Assembly: GCA_051747745.1 (NCBI GenBank)
Contig: JBNJGL010000005.1
Location: 1 to 64,000 of the forward strand
Length of the DNA stretch: 64,000 nt
Origin: QPJE01 sp051747745
GTDB taxonomy: Bacteria; Bacillota; Halanaerobiia; Halanaerobiales; Halanaerobiaceae
Direction of reading: 5' to 3'
Each line of letters starts with the position of its first letter. Within the stretch, counting starts at the first letter, position 1. A model generated the notes under the pieces. It did no database searches. It was not told the DNA's origin and saw only the letters and a program-made list of their open reading frames with translations. Of the stretch, positions 24,908 through 32,864 are shown piece after piece. Made by a program: the position numbers and the translations under genes.

Positions 24908-25936
24908 TTAATTTATTTTTCCAAAAGAACAGTTTGGATACTGACAGACTTCACAGTGCCTGCAGAAACCACCTAAACTCAGCTGAACAATGTCTTCTCT
25001 GCTTATTTTTTCTCCAGCCAGTATTCGAGGATAAATCAGATCAAAAACAGTAATTTTATAAAAAAGAACACAGGCCGGCAGCCCTAAAATAGGGATATCA
25101 TCTAAATATGCCATCATTAATTTATTTCCCGGCAGTACAGGAGCTCCATAACTAATAATTTCTGCTCCGGTAGCTCTTATACCAGAAGGTGTCAGATCAT
25201 CAGGGTCAACTGACATACCACCTCCGGTTATTAACACTTCTGCTCCCTTTTCTTTCAAATCAAATAGAGCCTTTTTTATTAAATCTTTATCATCAGGAAC
25301 AAAGGTAAAATCCAGTAATTCTCCCCCCCATCTTTTCAGTTTGCTTTTAATTGTAGGCACAAATTTATCTTCTATTCTCCCGTGATAAACTTCATTTCCG
25401 GTGACAACCAGCCCTATCTTATAATTATTAAATTGAGAAACCTCAAAAATATATTTATCAGCAGCCATGTTTTCAATCTCTTTGATTATTTTTTCGCTGA
25501 TAACGAGTGGGTTTATTCTAATTCCAGCTGCACTGTCCCCTTTTTTGACAGGAACTTTACTATGTATTGAGGTTATTAACACATCCTTAACATTATTTGC
25601 TTTCAGCAGAAGTTCTTTATTTATTTTCATTATACCGGAATAAGAAGCCTCCAATGTTACCTTACCTTCTTCAGGACCGGCAAACGTAAACCCCTCACCA
25701 CAGACAGCTTCTGCAATTCTCAAAGCTGCTTCATCTTCATGTAAATCATCTGACTTAAGATCAATAATATATAGACTTTCTTTTCCCATATCTCTCAGTA
25801 CTGAAATATCTTCTTCTTCCACCACATGACCTTTTTTAAAACGAGCTCCCTTGTACTCACCAGGAATGATTTGTGTCATATCATGTGCTATCGTTTTTCC
25901 CACAGCATTTTTTACAGGAATTTTTTTATAGTCCAT
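24908..25936 (-). CDS. MoeA/MoCF-type molybdopterin-binding protein
   Basis: 342 aa with a MoCF (MogA/MoeA) domain in the C-terminal half: KIGLVVTGNEVYHGRIEDKF, VLITGGGMSVDPDDLTPSGI, then APVLPGNKLMMAYL and GLPACVLFYK. The N-terminal half resembles MoeA only loosely. The tail (GGFCRHCEVCQYPNCSFGK) holds four Cys that could bind a metal or cluster, which is uncommon for MoeA. It probably acts in molybdenum insertion or in regulation by molybdopterin. Confidence 0.8.
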   Translation of the reverse strand: MDYKKIPVKNAVGKTIAHDMTQIIPGEYKGARFKKGHVVEEEDISVLRDMGKESLYIIDLKSDDLHEDEAALRIAEAVCGEGFTFAGPEEGKVTLEASYSGIMKINKELLLKANNVKDVLITSIHSKVPVKKGDSAAGIRINPLVISEKIIKEIENMAADKYIFEVSQFNNYKIGLVVTGNEVYHGRIEDKFVPTIKSKLKRWGGELLDFTFVPDDKDLIKKALFDLKEKGAEVLITGGGMSVDPDDLTPSGIRATGAEIISYGAPVLPGNKLMMAYLDDIPILGLPACVLFYKITVFDLIYPRILAGEKISREDIVQLSLGGFCRHCEVCQYPNCSFGKIN

Positions 25937-25986
25937 TCAGCTCCCCCCCAGATTTTTAAATTTTAAACCAGTTCAAATATATGCAA

Positions 25987-27042
25987 TTAAATATCACCAT
26001 TTAAAACTTTTATTTTTTTAAAGTTAAAAGTCAGCCAGGCAGTATCATTTTTGCTCAACTTCATGTTTTTATAAATATCTGCTGCCATCTTTACTTTTAT
26101 TTTTCTATCAACCATAAAGACACATTCAATATAAGTGGAATTTTTTTTAATTTCAATTAATTCTGCTTTAACTCTGTTAATATCAGGCCCGGGTGGTTTA
26201 CATTTAGATACATATATATCTTCAGGTAAAATCGCTATTTTTCTTATGCTTTTTTTGGGACTGGCAACAACAAAGTTTAACTTCCCACATTTTATCTCTT
26301 TTAAGTAAAGATTCATTTCCTTACATCTGCTGCAGATAAATATATTGGGTTCTCCTATAAACTCAGTAACATTTTTGTTCTTCGGTTTAAAAAATACTCT
26401 ATCTGCTATATCTACCTGTTCAATAACACCATTATTAATTACTGCTATCCTATCTGCCATTTCTTCTGCTTCGGAAAAATTGTGAGTTACATAAACGGTA
26501 GTTATATTCAATTTTCTCTGCAGCATTTTTATTTCCATTCTTAAATGTTTGGATATGCGGTAGTCCAGACTGCTCATCGGTTCATCCAGAAGTAATATAT
26601 CCGGAGAATACACTAAAGCTCTGGCCAGAGCAATTCTCTGTTTTTCTCCCCCACTTAAATTTTTAGAATATCGTTCTTTAAGTTCAGTTATATTAAATAA
26701 ATCTATTATATGTTCAACCTTTTCTTTAATCTCATCTTTAGAAAATCCCTTTGTTTTTAATCCATAGGCTATGTTATCATATACATTCAAATGTGGAAAA
26801 AGATTTATATTCTGGAAAAGATACCCGACATTTCTTTTCCCCGGCACTAAATTATTAACATTATTTTCTCCAAAATAGATTGAACCACTGTAGTCAACTA
26901 TTCCTGCAATAGCTTTTAAAAGAGTTGTCTTACCTGAACCAGATGGACCCAGGAGAACCATTAATTCTCCATCTTTTATGGTAAAATTCATTTTTTTAAG
27001 ACAAAATTCAGTTGAAAGATCCTTTATTTTGATATCAGGCAT
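25987..27042 (-). CDS. ABC transporter ATPase with TOBE-like domain
   Basis: 351 aa. ABC ATPase with Walker A GPSGSGKT (32-39), signature LSGGEKQ, Walker B ILLLDEP and H-loop VTHN. The C-terminal ~110 residues form a TOBE-like regulatory region (IAILPEDIYVSKCKPPG, then VKAELIEIKKNSTYIECVF) as in ModC/WtpC/PotA ATPases. A four-Cys stretch (FICSRCKE ... IKCGK) lies between. Four bases separate it from the permease. The TOBE domain hints at an oxyanion substrate, although the permease and binding protein look like the NitT/TauT type. Confidence 0.8.
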   Translation of the reverse strand: MPDIKIKDLSTEFCLKKMNFTIKDGELMVLLGPSGSGKTTLLKAIAGIVDYSGSIYFGENNVNNLVPGKRNVGYLFQNINLFPHLNVYDNIAYGLKTKGFSKDEIKEKVEHIIDLFNITELKERYSKNLSGGEKQRIALARALVYSPDILLLDEPMSSLDYRISKHLRMEIKMLQRKLNITTVYVTHNFSEAEEMADRIAVINNGVIEQVDIADRVFFKPKNKNVTEFIGEPNIFICSRCKEMNLYLKEIKCGKLNFVVASPKKSIRKIAILPEDIYVSKCKPPGPDINRVKAELIEIKKNSTYIECVFMVDRKIKVKMAADIYKNMKLSKNDTAWLTFNFKKIKVLNGDI

Positions 27043-27045
27043 AAT

Positions 27046-27801
27046 TTACCTCCACTGATCAGTAAATTTGGATTCTAAAAGAACTATTGTTTTTTCAAAT
27101 AAAAAGCACATAAGTGACAGCAGCAGCAAACAGACTATAATTATGTCAACTCTTACAAGATTTTCTGCCTTCATCATTAAAGCTCCAATACCTGTTGGTA
27201 TTGCGATCATTTCAGCTGCAATAACTACCCGCCAGGCCATTCCGGATTCTAATTTTAAACCGGTAAAAATACTCGGCAGAGCAAGTGGGATAATAATTGT
27301 AAATAGTATTTTGATTTCTGATGCTCCCAGAGTTCTGGCTGCATTTATTAAATTATTATCTACTCCTTTGATTCCAGCTAAAGTATTATATACTACTGGA
27401 AAAAAACAGCATATAAATATTATAAGTACTGGAACCAGATTGTTTACTCCAAAAAATATTATAAAAAGCGGCAGCCAGCCCAGAGCAGGTATCGGATAGG
27501 TCAAACTTATTATTAAACCTAAAAATTGATTGACATTTTCTTTCCATCCCATTAAAATACCAACAACCAGGCCAAAAAATGAACCAAGAAAAGATCCTGC
27601 TAAAACTCTTAATAAACTGCTGTAGAAACTTTTAATCAGTACTCCATTTATAATTAAATTATAGAATTCTACTATTATTTCTCTAATTGAAGGTAAAAAG
27701 TTGTTTTCAAAGATTAAATTTAAAGATGCTGCACTTTCCCAGACTATAACAAATATTAAAACAGGCACCAGTCCTTTTAAGTTATAATTAAATTTATTCA
27801 T
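27046..27801 (-). CDS. NitT/TauT-type ABC permease
   Basis: 251-aa inner-membrane protein with about six helices and the family motifs GILMGWKENVNQFLG, PIPALGWLPLFIIFFG and an EAA loop (NAARTLGASEIKILFTIIIPLALPSIFTG, two segments). It resembles SsuC/TauC/ThiX permeases. It overlaps the upstream binding-protein gene by 8 bp, showing tight coupling. Confidence 0.85.
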   Translation of the reverse strand: MNKFNYNLKGLVPVLIFVIVWESAASLNLIFENNFLPSIREIIVEFYNLIINGVLIKSFYSSLLRVLAGSFLGSFFGLVVGILMGWKENVNQFLGLIISLTYPIPALGWLPLFIIFFGVNNLVPVLIIFICCFFPVVYNTLAGIKGVDNNLINAARTLGASEIKILFTIIIPLALPSIFTGLKLESGMAWRVVIAAEMIAIPTGIGALMMKAENLVRVDIIIVCLLLLSLMCFLFEKTIVLLESKFTDQWR

Positions 27802-28792
27802 TATGCAGATACCTCAAATCTAATATTTCTTTTACATTAAATTTTTCTATATATCCTAAATCTGACATGTAATCAATAACACTCTGAACCTGATCTGCAT
27901 CAATTTCTGTTGTGAATTCCAGCTCTTTTTCAATAGAATCTTTAATAATATCTGGAGTAATGGTGCTGATTTTATTATTATCTTCCATTAAATATGATTC
28001 TCCACCTGCCTGAAGCGCCTCAGAAACTATAACAGAAGCTTCTTCAGGATTATCTTTTACAAATTGGGTTGATCTTCTGTTGATTTCAACCAGCTTTTTG
28101 ACCTGTTTGCTGTTTTTTTCTATTAAATCTTCTGTTACAACTAAAACACTACCCTGCATTTCAGGCCACAATTCTTTAGCATTTGTTAATATTTTAAATC
28201 CCATTTTCTCTCCCATACTTGGATACTGTTCCGGCATAACACCAGCCTGAATCTTATTATTTTTAAGAGAAAGAAGAACCTTATTGGGACTCATCCTGCG
28301 GATGTTATTCATTACTTTTTCTTTGTCCAGATTTTTTTCTTCTATATATTTATGTAACAAAAGATCTGCCGGACTTCCTTCTCGAGGACAGCCAATTGCT
28401 ATATCTTCTTTTTCCATATCTCTATCTGTACTTATATGCTCTGAGTTAACCAAAATTCCATAGCCATATTTATGTGTTCCTGCTACTATTTTAATAGGAA
28501 CTTTCCCATTGGCAAAAGCAGTAACTGCAGGAACAAGACAGATATAGGCTGCATTTACATCTCCCCTGCTTAAAGCAGCTGACAGAGCCATACCGGTTGA
28601 GTAAGTATCAAAAGAACTGATATTTAAGTCATATTCTTCAAACCATCCTTTGTTTTCAGCAACAAAAAAGCTGGCAGCATGATCCATAAATTCAACTGCA
28701 ATCTTTACCGGTATATCTTCTGCAGCTGCCTTATAATTAAATACTGTTATTAAAAGAAATATTATCATGATAAAAATTAATGGTTTTTTCAT
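27794..28792 (-). CDS. NitT/TauT-type substrate-binding protein
   Basis: 332 aa, exported (signal MKKPLIFIMIIFLLITVFNYKAAA). The mature part has the SsuA/ThiY/NMT1-like fold: KIAVEFMDHAASFFVAENKGWFEEY, SRGDVNAAYICLVPAV, IVAGTHKYGYGILVN. ATG at 28792 is preferred because AGAGGG lies 9 nt before it; the upstream GTG (28810) would put the SD inside the gene. Ligand unknown. Operon context (moaA, moeA-like, yqeC) suggests either a cofactor metal oxyanion or the organic substrate of the molybdenum hydroxylase. Confidence 0.8.
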   Translation of the reverse strand: MKKPLIFIMIIFLLITVFNYKAAAEDIPVKIAVEFMDHAASFFVAENKGWFEEYDLNISSFDTYSTGMALSAALSRGDVNAAYICLVPAVTAFANGKVPIKIVAGTHKYGYGILVNSEHISTDRDMEKEDIAIGCPREGSPADLLLHKYIEEKNLDKEKVMNNIRRMSPNKVLLSLKNNKIQAGVMPEQYPSMGEKMGFKILTNAKELWPEMQGSVLVVTEDLIEKNSKQVKKLVEINRRSTQFVKDNPEEASVIVSEALQAGGESYLMEDNNKISTITPDIIKDSIEKELEFTTEIDADQVQSVIDYMSDLGYIEKFNVKEILDLRYLHNE

Positions 28793-28895
28793 TATTAATC
28801 CCTCTTTCACTTTTAAAGATTAATATTTTCTTTTTAAATGCCTTTTAACAATTACTGTGCTATTCAAATAATAACTTTTCAATTATCTTATATCT

Positions 28896-29708
28896 TTAAT
28901 CTTCATCTTTTGAGAAATATAAAACTGCTTCCAGAACACCTCCACCAATAGCAAGTGCTTTTTCGGAAATAGTAAAACAGTATTCTTTTATATTTCTATT
29001 ATCTATATCTCCGATTTTTTCGTGGTCTGCAACTTCGATACCTGGATATATCATACCCCTTATTACTCCAGATATTTTTGCTTTTACCGGTATAGAATCA
29101 ACATAACCAAAAACCTCACCTTTTTCAATTTTTTCTCCTATTTTTCTTTCACTTGTAAAGGTGCCTTCAGCAGGAGCACTTACAACTCTTTCTATACTGT
29201 AGCCGGGCACTTCTCCCGGTCTTTTTTTATACGACATCGCTTCACCCTGATAAATTGCTCTTCCTAAATAGTGTCCGCGATAAGTTTCAATCACAGCATT
29301 CACATTAGCTCCTGCTTTAAAACCAGGTCCCAAACCAATTACAATGCTTCCTTCACCCATTTCTGTATCATTTTTCCTCTTCATCATGCGGGCATCAACA
29401 ACAATTTCTGGCTTTATTAACTTTTTAAAATCTTCCACATGACACCTGTTAAATACCGGTATAATCCCCTCTGACCATAATTTATTTATCTCATTAATAT
29501 TGTCTATATATACTGAAGTAATACCTTCAACTTCCCATTTTCCTCTGTAAACACATTCTGCAAAAGAAACTGTCCTCCTGACAACAGTTGGATTTTCAAT
29601 TTCGCTCATAGCTATATTAAAGCCTGCTTTATACAATCTGTAAGCAGTACCTGACGCTATATCGCCCGCACCTTTGATTAAAACATTTCCTGTAAAACTT
29701 TTACTCAT
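28896..29708 (-). CDS. yqeB: YqeB/EF2563-family selenium-dependent Mo hydroxylase protein
   Basis: 270 aa. The N-terminal Rossmann-like motif VLIKGAGDIASGTAYRLYKAGF, MSEIENPTVVRRTVSFAE and a C-terminal biotinyl/lipoyl-like barrel (VSAPAEGTFTSERKIGEKIEKGEVFGYVDSIPVKAKISG, in parts) define the EF2563/YqeB family, the genomic marker of selenium-dependent molybdenum hydroxylases. It is the first gene of the cofactor/transport operon. It is separated from etfA by 255 bp. Confidence 0.85.
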   Translation of the reverse strand: MSKSFTGNVLIKGAGDIASGTAYRLYKAGFNIAMSEIENPTVVRRTVSFAECVYRGKWEVEGITSVYIDNINEINKLWSEGIIPVFNRCHVEDFKKLIKPEIVVDARMMKRKNDTEMGEGSIVIGLGPGFKAGANVNAVIETYRGHYLGRAIYQGEAMSYKKRPGEVPGYSIERVVSAPAEGTFTSERKIGEKIEKGEVFGYVDSIPVKAKISGVIRGMIYPGIEVADHEKIGDIDNRNIKEYCFTISEKALAIGGGVLEAVLYFSKDED

Positions 29709-29963
29709 AATTTTCCTCCTTATAAACTTTTAGTATTCTGACTATCTTTATTATAATTATATTGGCTGCATTATTACTATTTATCTGTACTTTATGGCAC
29801 TATAATATTTTTTTGACGTAACATTCTCTTTATATTTAAAGATGTATAACGGAAACAAAAATATATATTTGTTTAAATCACTAGATTTTATTTGCCTTAT
29901 CTTTATACATCACAACCTGTACCGCAAAATTATTAACCCGGGTTATATTAATTTTACAGCATT
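29709..29963 (-). promoter_or_regulatory. Region between etfA and yqeB
   Basis: Promoter region of the yqeB operon. It holds CGTTATACATC on the minus strand (~29849-29859), which resembles half of a ModE box, and a perfect 12-bp palindrome TAACCCGGGTTA (29934-29945) just after the etfA stop. Neither is strong enough to name a regulator. A ModE-type HTH is encoded at the end of this operon. Confidence 0.35.
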
Positions 29964-30956
29964 TTAATTTTTTAATTTACTTATCAATTTAGGCAAAAAT
30001 TCATTTATATCTGCTACAATACCAAGATCACAAATATCAAATATAGGTGCATCAGGATCTTTATCTACTGCAATAATATATTTTGATTTCAGTATTCCAC
30101 TGGAAAAATGTGCTGCTCCACTGGCAGCTAAACTTATAAACAAATCTGGCTGTATTGTTTTACCACTTGATCCAATTAAATTTTCAATCGGTACCCAGCC
30201 TGTATCTGTTGAAGGTCTGGTTCCTCCAACTGCTGCATCAAATATTTCTGCAAGCTCATGTACCATCTGGACACCCTGATCGGATTTGACACCTCTTCCA
30301 CCTGCAATAACTACACATGCATTTTCAACCAGCTTGCATTTTGGTTCTTTTACTTCCATTTCCAGCAGTTCCAGACCATTCAATTCCGGTTTTTCGTATT
30401 CTACATCAATAATTTCACAGCTGCCTGCAGAATTTTTTTGAGGTTTTTTTACAGCTCCAGCACTTATTGTTGCCATCTGCGGTCTGTGTTTGGGACATAT
30501 AATTTCAACTATACATCCACCTTTAAAACCAGGTACTGTTGTGATTAGCTGTTTTTCTCCATCAATTTCTTTTATGTATAAATCACTGCAGTGGGCTGTT
30601 AAACCAGTTTCCAGCCTGGCAGCAACTGCCGGAGCAAGCTGCATACTGAGATCTGTTGCTCCAAATAACATTATTTCCGGTCTTGGGTCTTCTGTCAAAC
30701 TGCTTATAATATCTGTATAAAGATCAATTTTAAAATGTTTAAGTTCAGGATCTGATATTTTATATATTTTATCTACTTTATATTCCTGCAGTTCTGATAT
30801 CATATCATCAATTTGATGGCCTATAATTAATGCAGAAATCTCAGCACCTAACTCTTCTGCAAGCTCAATCCCTTTACCCAGTGCCTGCAGTGAAACATCC
30901 ATTATCTCTCCATTTCTCTGTTCCAGCCATACTAAAACTTCATTTTGGGTTTTCAT
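29964..30956 (-). CDS. etfA: Electron transfer flavoprotein alpha subunit
   Basis: 330 aa. The C-terminal FAD domain is clear: VIAGGRGVKSDQGVQMVHELAE, AAVGGTRPSTDTGWVP, QPDLFISLAASGAAHFSSGI and IIAVDKDPDAPIF. EtfA/EtfB pass electrons between dehydrogenases and NAD, ferredoxin or quinone. Located directly after the molybdenum hydroxylase genes and etfB, it is the probable electron partner of that enzyme; no acyl-CoA dehydrogenase gene is nearby. Confidence 0.9.
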   Translation of the reverse strand: MKTQNEVLVWLEQRNGEIMDVSLQALGKGIELAEELGAEISALIIGHQIDDMISELQEYKVDKIYKISDPELKHFKIDLYTDIISSLTEDPRPEIMLFGATDLSMQLAPAVAARLETGLTAHCSDLYIKEIDGEKQLITTVPGFKGGCIVEIICPKHRPQMATISAGAVKKPQKNSAGSCEIIDVEYEKPELNGLELLEMEVKEPKCKLVENACVVIAGGRGVKSDQGVQMVHELAEIFDAAVGGTRPSTDTGWVPIENLIGSSGKTIQPDLFISLAASGAAHFSSGILKSKYIIAVDKDPDAPIFDICDLGIVADINEFLPKLISKLKN

Positions 30957-30989
30957 CTGATAATCAATCTTCCTTTCTACATTAAATTT

Positions 30990-31793
30990 TTATATATCCT
31001 GACTTAAAATCTTTTCTTTTACTTTTTCTATAATTTCTTCAGAAACACCTTCAAGAATATTCTTTTCTCTTTCAAAACTCTGTTCATATGTGTTGATAAC
31101 TCTGGTAGGTGATCCTTCAAGACCAATTGTTTTAGGATCAATATTGAGATCTTCAGCAGTATACGTATTAAATTCTTTTTCCCCGGCAGTCATCATACCC
31201 TCTGCTGTAATTGCTCGAACTTCATTGATGTCTTTTAGAACTGCAATAAGTCCAGGCATTTTGAGTTTAAATTTCATATAGCCGCCATATTCGATCTCTC
31301 TTTTTATCACAGCCTCTTTATTATCAGCATCTATATTTTCTAAACTGCTGACAAAAGTTAAATGTGGTATATTCAAAATTTCTGCTATCTGCGGCCCCAC
31401 CTGAGCAGTAGCTCCGTCATCAGACTGATTACCACAAAAAATTAAATCAAAATCTTTATCCTTTATATATTCTGCTAATCCAACTGCAGTTGCCCAGCTG
31501 TCAGCTCCTGCAAAAGCTTTATCACTTAAAAGTACCGCTTCATCTGCACCTAAAGCTAATGACCATTCCAGTACTTCACTGGCTTTTGGAGGTCCCATAC
31601 TTATTACTGTTATTTTACCACCAAATTCATCTTTCAGCTTTAAGGCTTCTTCCAGTGCATGTTCATCAAAAGAATTCATTACTGCCGGAACTTTGTCCCG
31701 CTGAATATTTCCGGTTTCAGGATCAAGGGTTATTTCCGAAAAATAATCGGGATCACTAACCTGTTTAACACAAACTATTATATCAAGTCCCAT
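30990..31793 (-). CDS. etfB: Electron transfer flavoprotein beta subunit
   Basis: 267 aa with IIVCVKQVSDPDYF at the N-terminus, NSFDEHALEEALKLKDEFG, VISMGPPKASEVLEWSLALGADEAVLLSD (two parts) and the GNQSDDGATAQVGPQIAE motif. ATG at 31793 is chosen because AAGGAAGGG precedes it; a longer reading to 31871 would add a non-homologous 26-aa extension containing that SD. It is encoded between the hydroxylase genes and etfA. Confidence 0.9.
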   Translation of the reverse strand: MGLDIIVCVKQVSDPDYFSEITLDPETGNIQRDKVPAVMNSFDEHALEEALKLKDEFGGKITVISMGPPKASEVLEWSLALGADEAVLLSDKAFAGADSWATAVGLAEYIKDKDFDLIFCGNQSDDGATAQVGPQIAEILNIPHLTFVSSLENIDADNKEAVIKREIEYGGYMKFKLKMPGLIAVLKDINEVRAITAEGMMTAGEKEFNTYTAEDLNIDPKTIGLEGSPTRVINTYEQSFEREKNILEGVSEEIIEKVKEKILSQDI

Positions 31794-31847
31794 ATTTTTC
31801 CCTTCCTTTTTAATATATTTTGATTTCAAAAATGATAAGTTTTTAAT

Positions 31848-31884
31848 ACCGGGATACAGAAGTAAAAACAATCTGTATCCCGGT
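31848..31884 (-). other. Hairpin between hydroxylase and etf genes
   Basis: ACCGGGATACAGA pairs perfectly with TCTGTATCCCGGT around an 11-nt loop, 9 bp after the FAD-subunit stop. The minus-strand sequence that follows (ATTAAAAACTT) is not a good T-tract, so this may be an mRNA-stability or partial attenuation structure rather than a full terminator. Confidence 0.6.
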
Positions 31885-31892
31885 CAGAATAC

Positions 31893-32864
31893 TTATTTAC
31901 ATTTCAGCAGTGTCTTTTTAATTATTCCTTTTGCTGCCTGTATTTTGTATTCATTGTGGTCTAAGGCTTCTGCATCTTCAAGTGATTTTTCAGCCGCCTC
32001 TTTTGCAGTTTTTACATCCAGTTTTTTACCCTTTAAATATTCCATACCTTTTTCGGCGATAACCGGATTGGCATAAACTGCGTTTAAACAGATATTTGCT
32101 TTTTTGACTTTGTCTTTATCTTTAACAACCATCACAGCACAGTTCAGGATAGGAAAATCTATAGATTCCCTAATCGCGAACTTAATAAATTCACTCTTAG
32201 CATTTTTTGGTGGTTCTGGAATCTGTATCTCTACTACTATTTCATCCGGTTCCAGTACTGTAAAATACTCTGGTTCTTCATCCTGATAAAAATCCCTGGC
32301 TTCTATTACTCTTTTAGATGTTTTTATTTTACCTTCAAGTGCAATTACTGCAGGTGCCATATCACTTGGATGAACAGCCAAACAGTCTTTTACATCTCCA
32401 AATATTGAGTGATATCTATTCTCTCCTTCTTCAGCAAAGCAGTCTTCGCCACCTTTTCTCACACAGTCAAATCTATTGTTTTCCATGCGGTAATACCAGC
32501 AGCGGCAGTCCTGACAAAGATTACCACCTATTGTTCCCATTTCTCGAATATGTGGTGATGCTGTTCTGCGTGCTGCTCCTGCTAAAGCTCCATATTTTTC
32601 TCTTACTACTTCATTACTATATATGTCGTGCAGCAGTGTCATACTCCCTATTTTTAGCATTCCACCTTCTTCTTTAACATAGTCCAGCCCTTCTATTGTT
32701 TTTATGTTGATTAAGGCTTCTGGAAGTTCAGTCAGAATTTCGTCTTTAAACTTACCGACTACATCTGTACCACCAGCAATTATTTCAGCCTTACCATCAA
32801 AATCAGCCAGTAATTGAGCTGCTTCCTCAACAGTATGAGCATCATAATGTTTAAATCTCTTCAT
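31893..32864 (-). CDS. Molybdenum hydroxylase FAD subunit with extra Cys cluster
   Basis: 323 aa. FAD motifs of the xanthine dehydrogenase/CoxM family: AEIIAGGTDVVGKF (27-40) and the TIGGNLCQDC loop (111-120). After this loop an insertion carries Cys122 (RCWYYR), Cys134, Cys142 and Cys161. This is the spacing pattern of the [4Fe-4S]-binding insert in the beta subunit of 4-hydroxybenzoyl-CoA reductase. So this subunit probably holds an additional Fe-S cluster. Overlaps the large-subunit gene by 14 bp. Confidence 0.8.
   Translation of the reverse strand: MKRFKHYDAHTVEEAAQLLADFDGKAEIIAGGTDVVGKFKDEILTELPEALINIKTIEGLDYVKEEGGMLKIGSMTLLHDIYSNEVVREKYGALAGAARRTASPHIREMGTIGGNLCQDCRCWYYRMENNRFDCVRKGGEDCFAEEGENRYHSIFGDVKDCLAVHPSDMAPAVIALEGKIKTSKRVIEARDFYQDEEPEYFTVLEPDEIVVEIQIPEPPKNAKSEFIKFAIRESIDFPILNCAVMVVKDKDKVKKANICLNAVYANPVIAEKGMEYLKGKKLDVKTAKEAAEKSLEDAEALDHNEYKIQAAKGIIKKTLLKCK

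Noticed and set aside
29849..29883. Full ModE operator upstream of yqeB
   Set aside because: Only one half resembles CGTTATAT; the expected inverted second half is missing.
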